Source: DATMGU01 sp035555315 (GTDB lineage: Bacteria; Pseudomonadota; Alphaproteobacteria; ATCC43930; CGMCC-115725). Taken from it: a stretch of 49,674 nt of DNA. The stretch is taken from positions 1 to 49,674 of the forward strand of contig DATMGU010000080.1 of assembly GCA_035555315.1 (NCBI GenBank), given 5' to 3'. The notes below the pieces were generated by a model, which ran no database searches, was not told where the DNA came from, and saw only the letters and a list, made by a program, of their open reading frames with translations. A program made the position numbers and the translations under genes. Positions 49,570 to 49,674 of the stretch are shown here, in pieces. The number at the start of each line of letters is the position of its first letter. The stretch's first letter is position 1.

Positions 49570-49674
49570 CGAGAACTCTTGGCCGCGAAATGGGCCAATG
49601 CCCTATCCAGCGCCACATCCGTTCGGTCAAGCTGAGCGAGGGTCTGTTGGTGGGTCAGGGTGAATACCTCGAGG
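49566..49674 (-). CDS. Hypothetical protein (5' part outside window)
   Basis: The last 35 codons of a minus-strand gene (ending ALDRALAHFAAKSSR and stop) that enters from the right edge. Helical and rich in Leu/Ala/Gln. Overlap with the coiled-coil gene suggests translation of the two together. Too little is visible to name it. Confidence 0.5.
   Translation of the reverse strand, partial: LEVFTLTHQQTLAQLDRTDVALDRALAHFAAKSSR

Overview
The window is a GC-rich stretch of an alphaproteobacterial chromosome. Gene content and order point to a Rhodospirillales-like organism; this placement rests on remembered synteny, not on a database search. The signs are murA-DUF2948-hisG-hisD-UPF0262-LMW phosphatase, infA-maf-RNase E/G-yacG, argH-lptM-lysA-DUF4175, zinc ribbon/DUF3426-ftsE-ftsX-ydcF-plsC, and tyrC-hisC-chorismate mutase//metX-metW. 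Almost every gap is short and many neighbours overlap by 4 bases.

Layout. 1-1838: the end of a dimethylformamidase-like gene and a class II aldolase/adducin gene, facing the 3' end of a tRNA-Thr(GGT) at 1984-2058. 2224-7268: cell-wall (murA) and histidine (short-form hisG, hisD) genes. 7300-10661: an accessory insert (DUF4188 gene with a double palindromic operator, M20 amidohydrolase, LpxL-like acyltransferase, secreted coiled-coil protein). 10966-13443: translation and RNA genes. 13445-19746: tlpA, argH, lptM, lysA and a large membrane protein with Gln/Gly repeats. 19754-23896: envelope and division genes.

24249-27674 is an adenosylcobalamin-dependent ribonucleotide reductase interrupted in frame by a 373-residue intein with a LAGLIDADG homing endonuclease. 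The intein sits directly before the presumed radical cysteine. Upstream lie two DnaA-box-like sites, a candidate promoter and a terminator-like hairpin. 27711-35454 is accessory: DinB, LysR/AzoR/DoxX/LLM redox genes, a CinA-like protein, an MFS transporter behind four 16-bp tandem repeats, a ChaC-like cyclotransferase and an EamA exporter. 35605-41765 returns to core amino-acid genes (tyrC, hisC, chorismate mutase, metX, metW).

41766-49674 mixes housekeeping genes (methyltransferase, gloB, GST, panE) with accessory ones: an AT-rich orphan secreted-protein gene, a DUF1835 gene, a two-gene module whose larger product has an RDEHGRW linker and a four-cysteine tail followed by a TPR protein (candidate effector/immunity pair), a ribbon-helix-helix/ParE toxin-antitoxin pair under a perfect palindrome, and a small overlapping gene pair running off the right edge.

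The strongest leads are the active-site intein with its DnaA-marked leader, the RDEHGRW/TPR pair, and the recurrence of short tandem duplications (15-18 bp units) at five places. I saw no CRISPR array, insertion sequence, integrase or rRNA gene.
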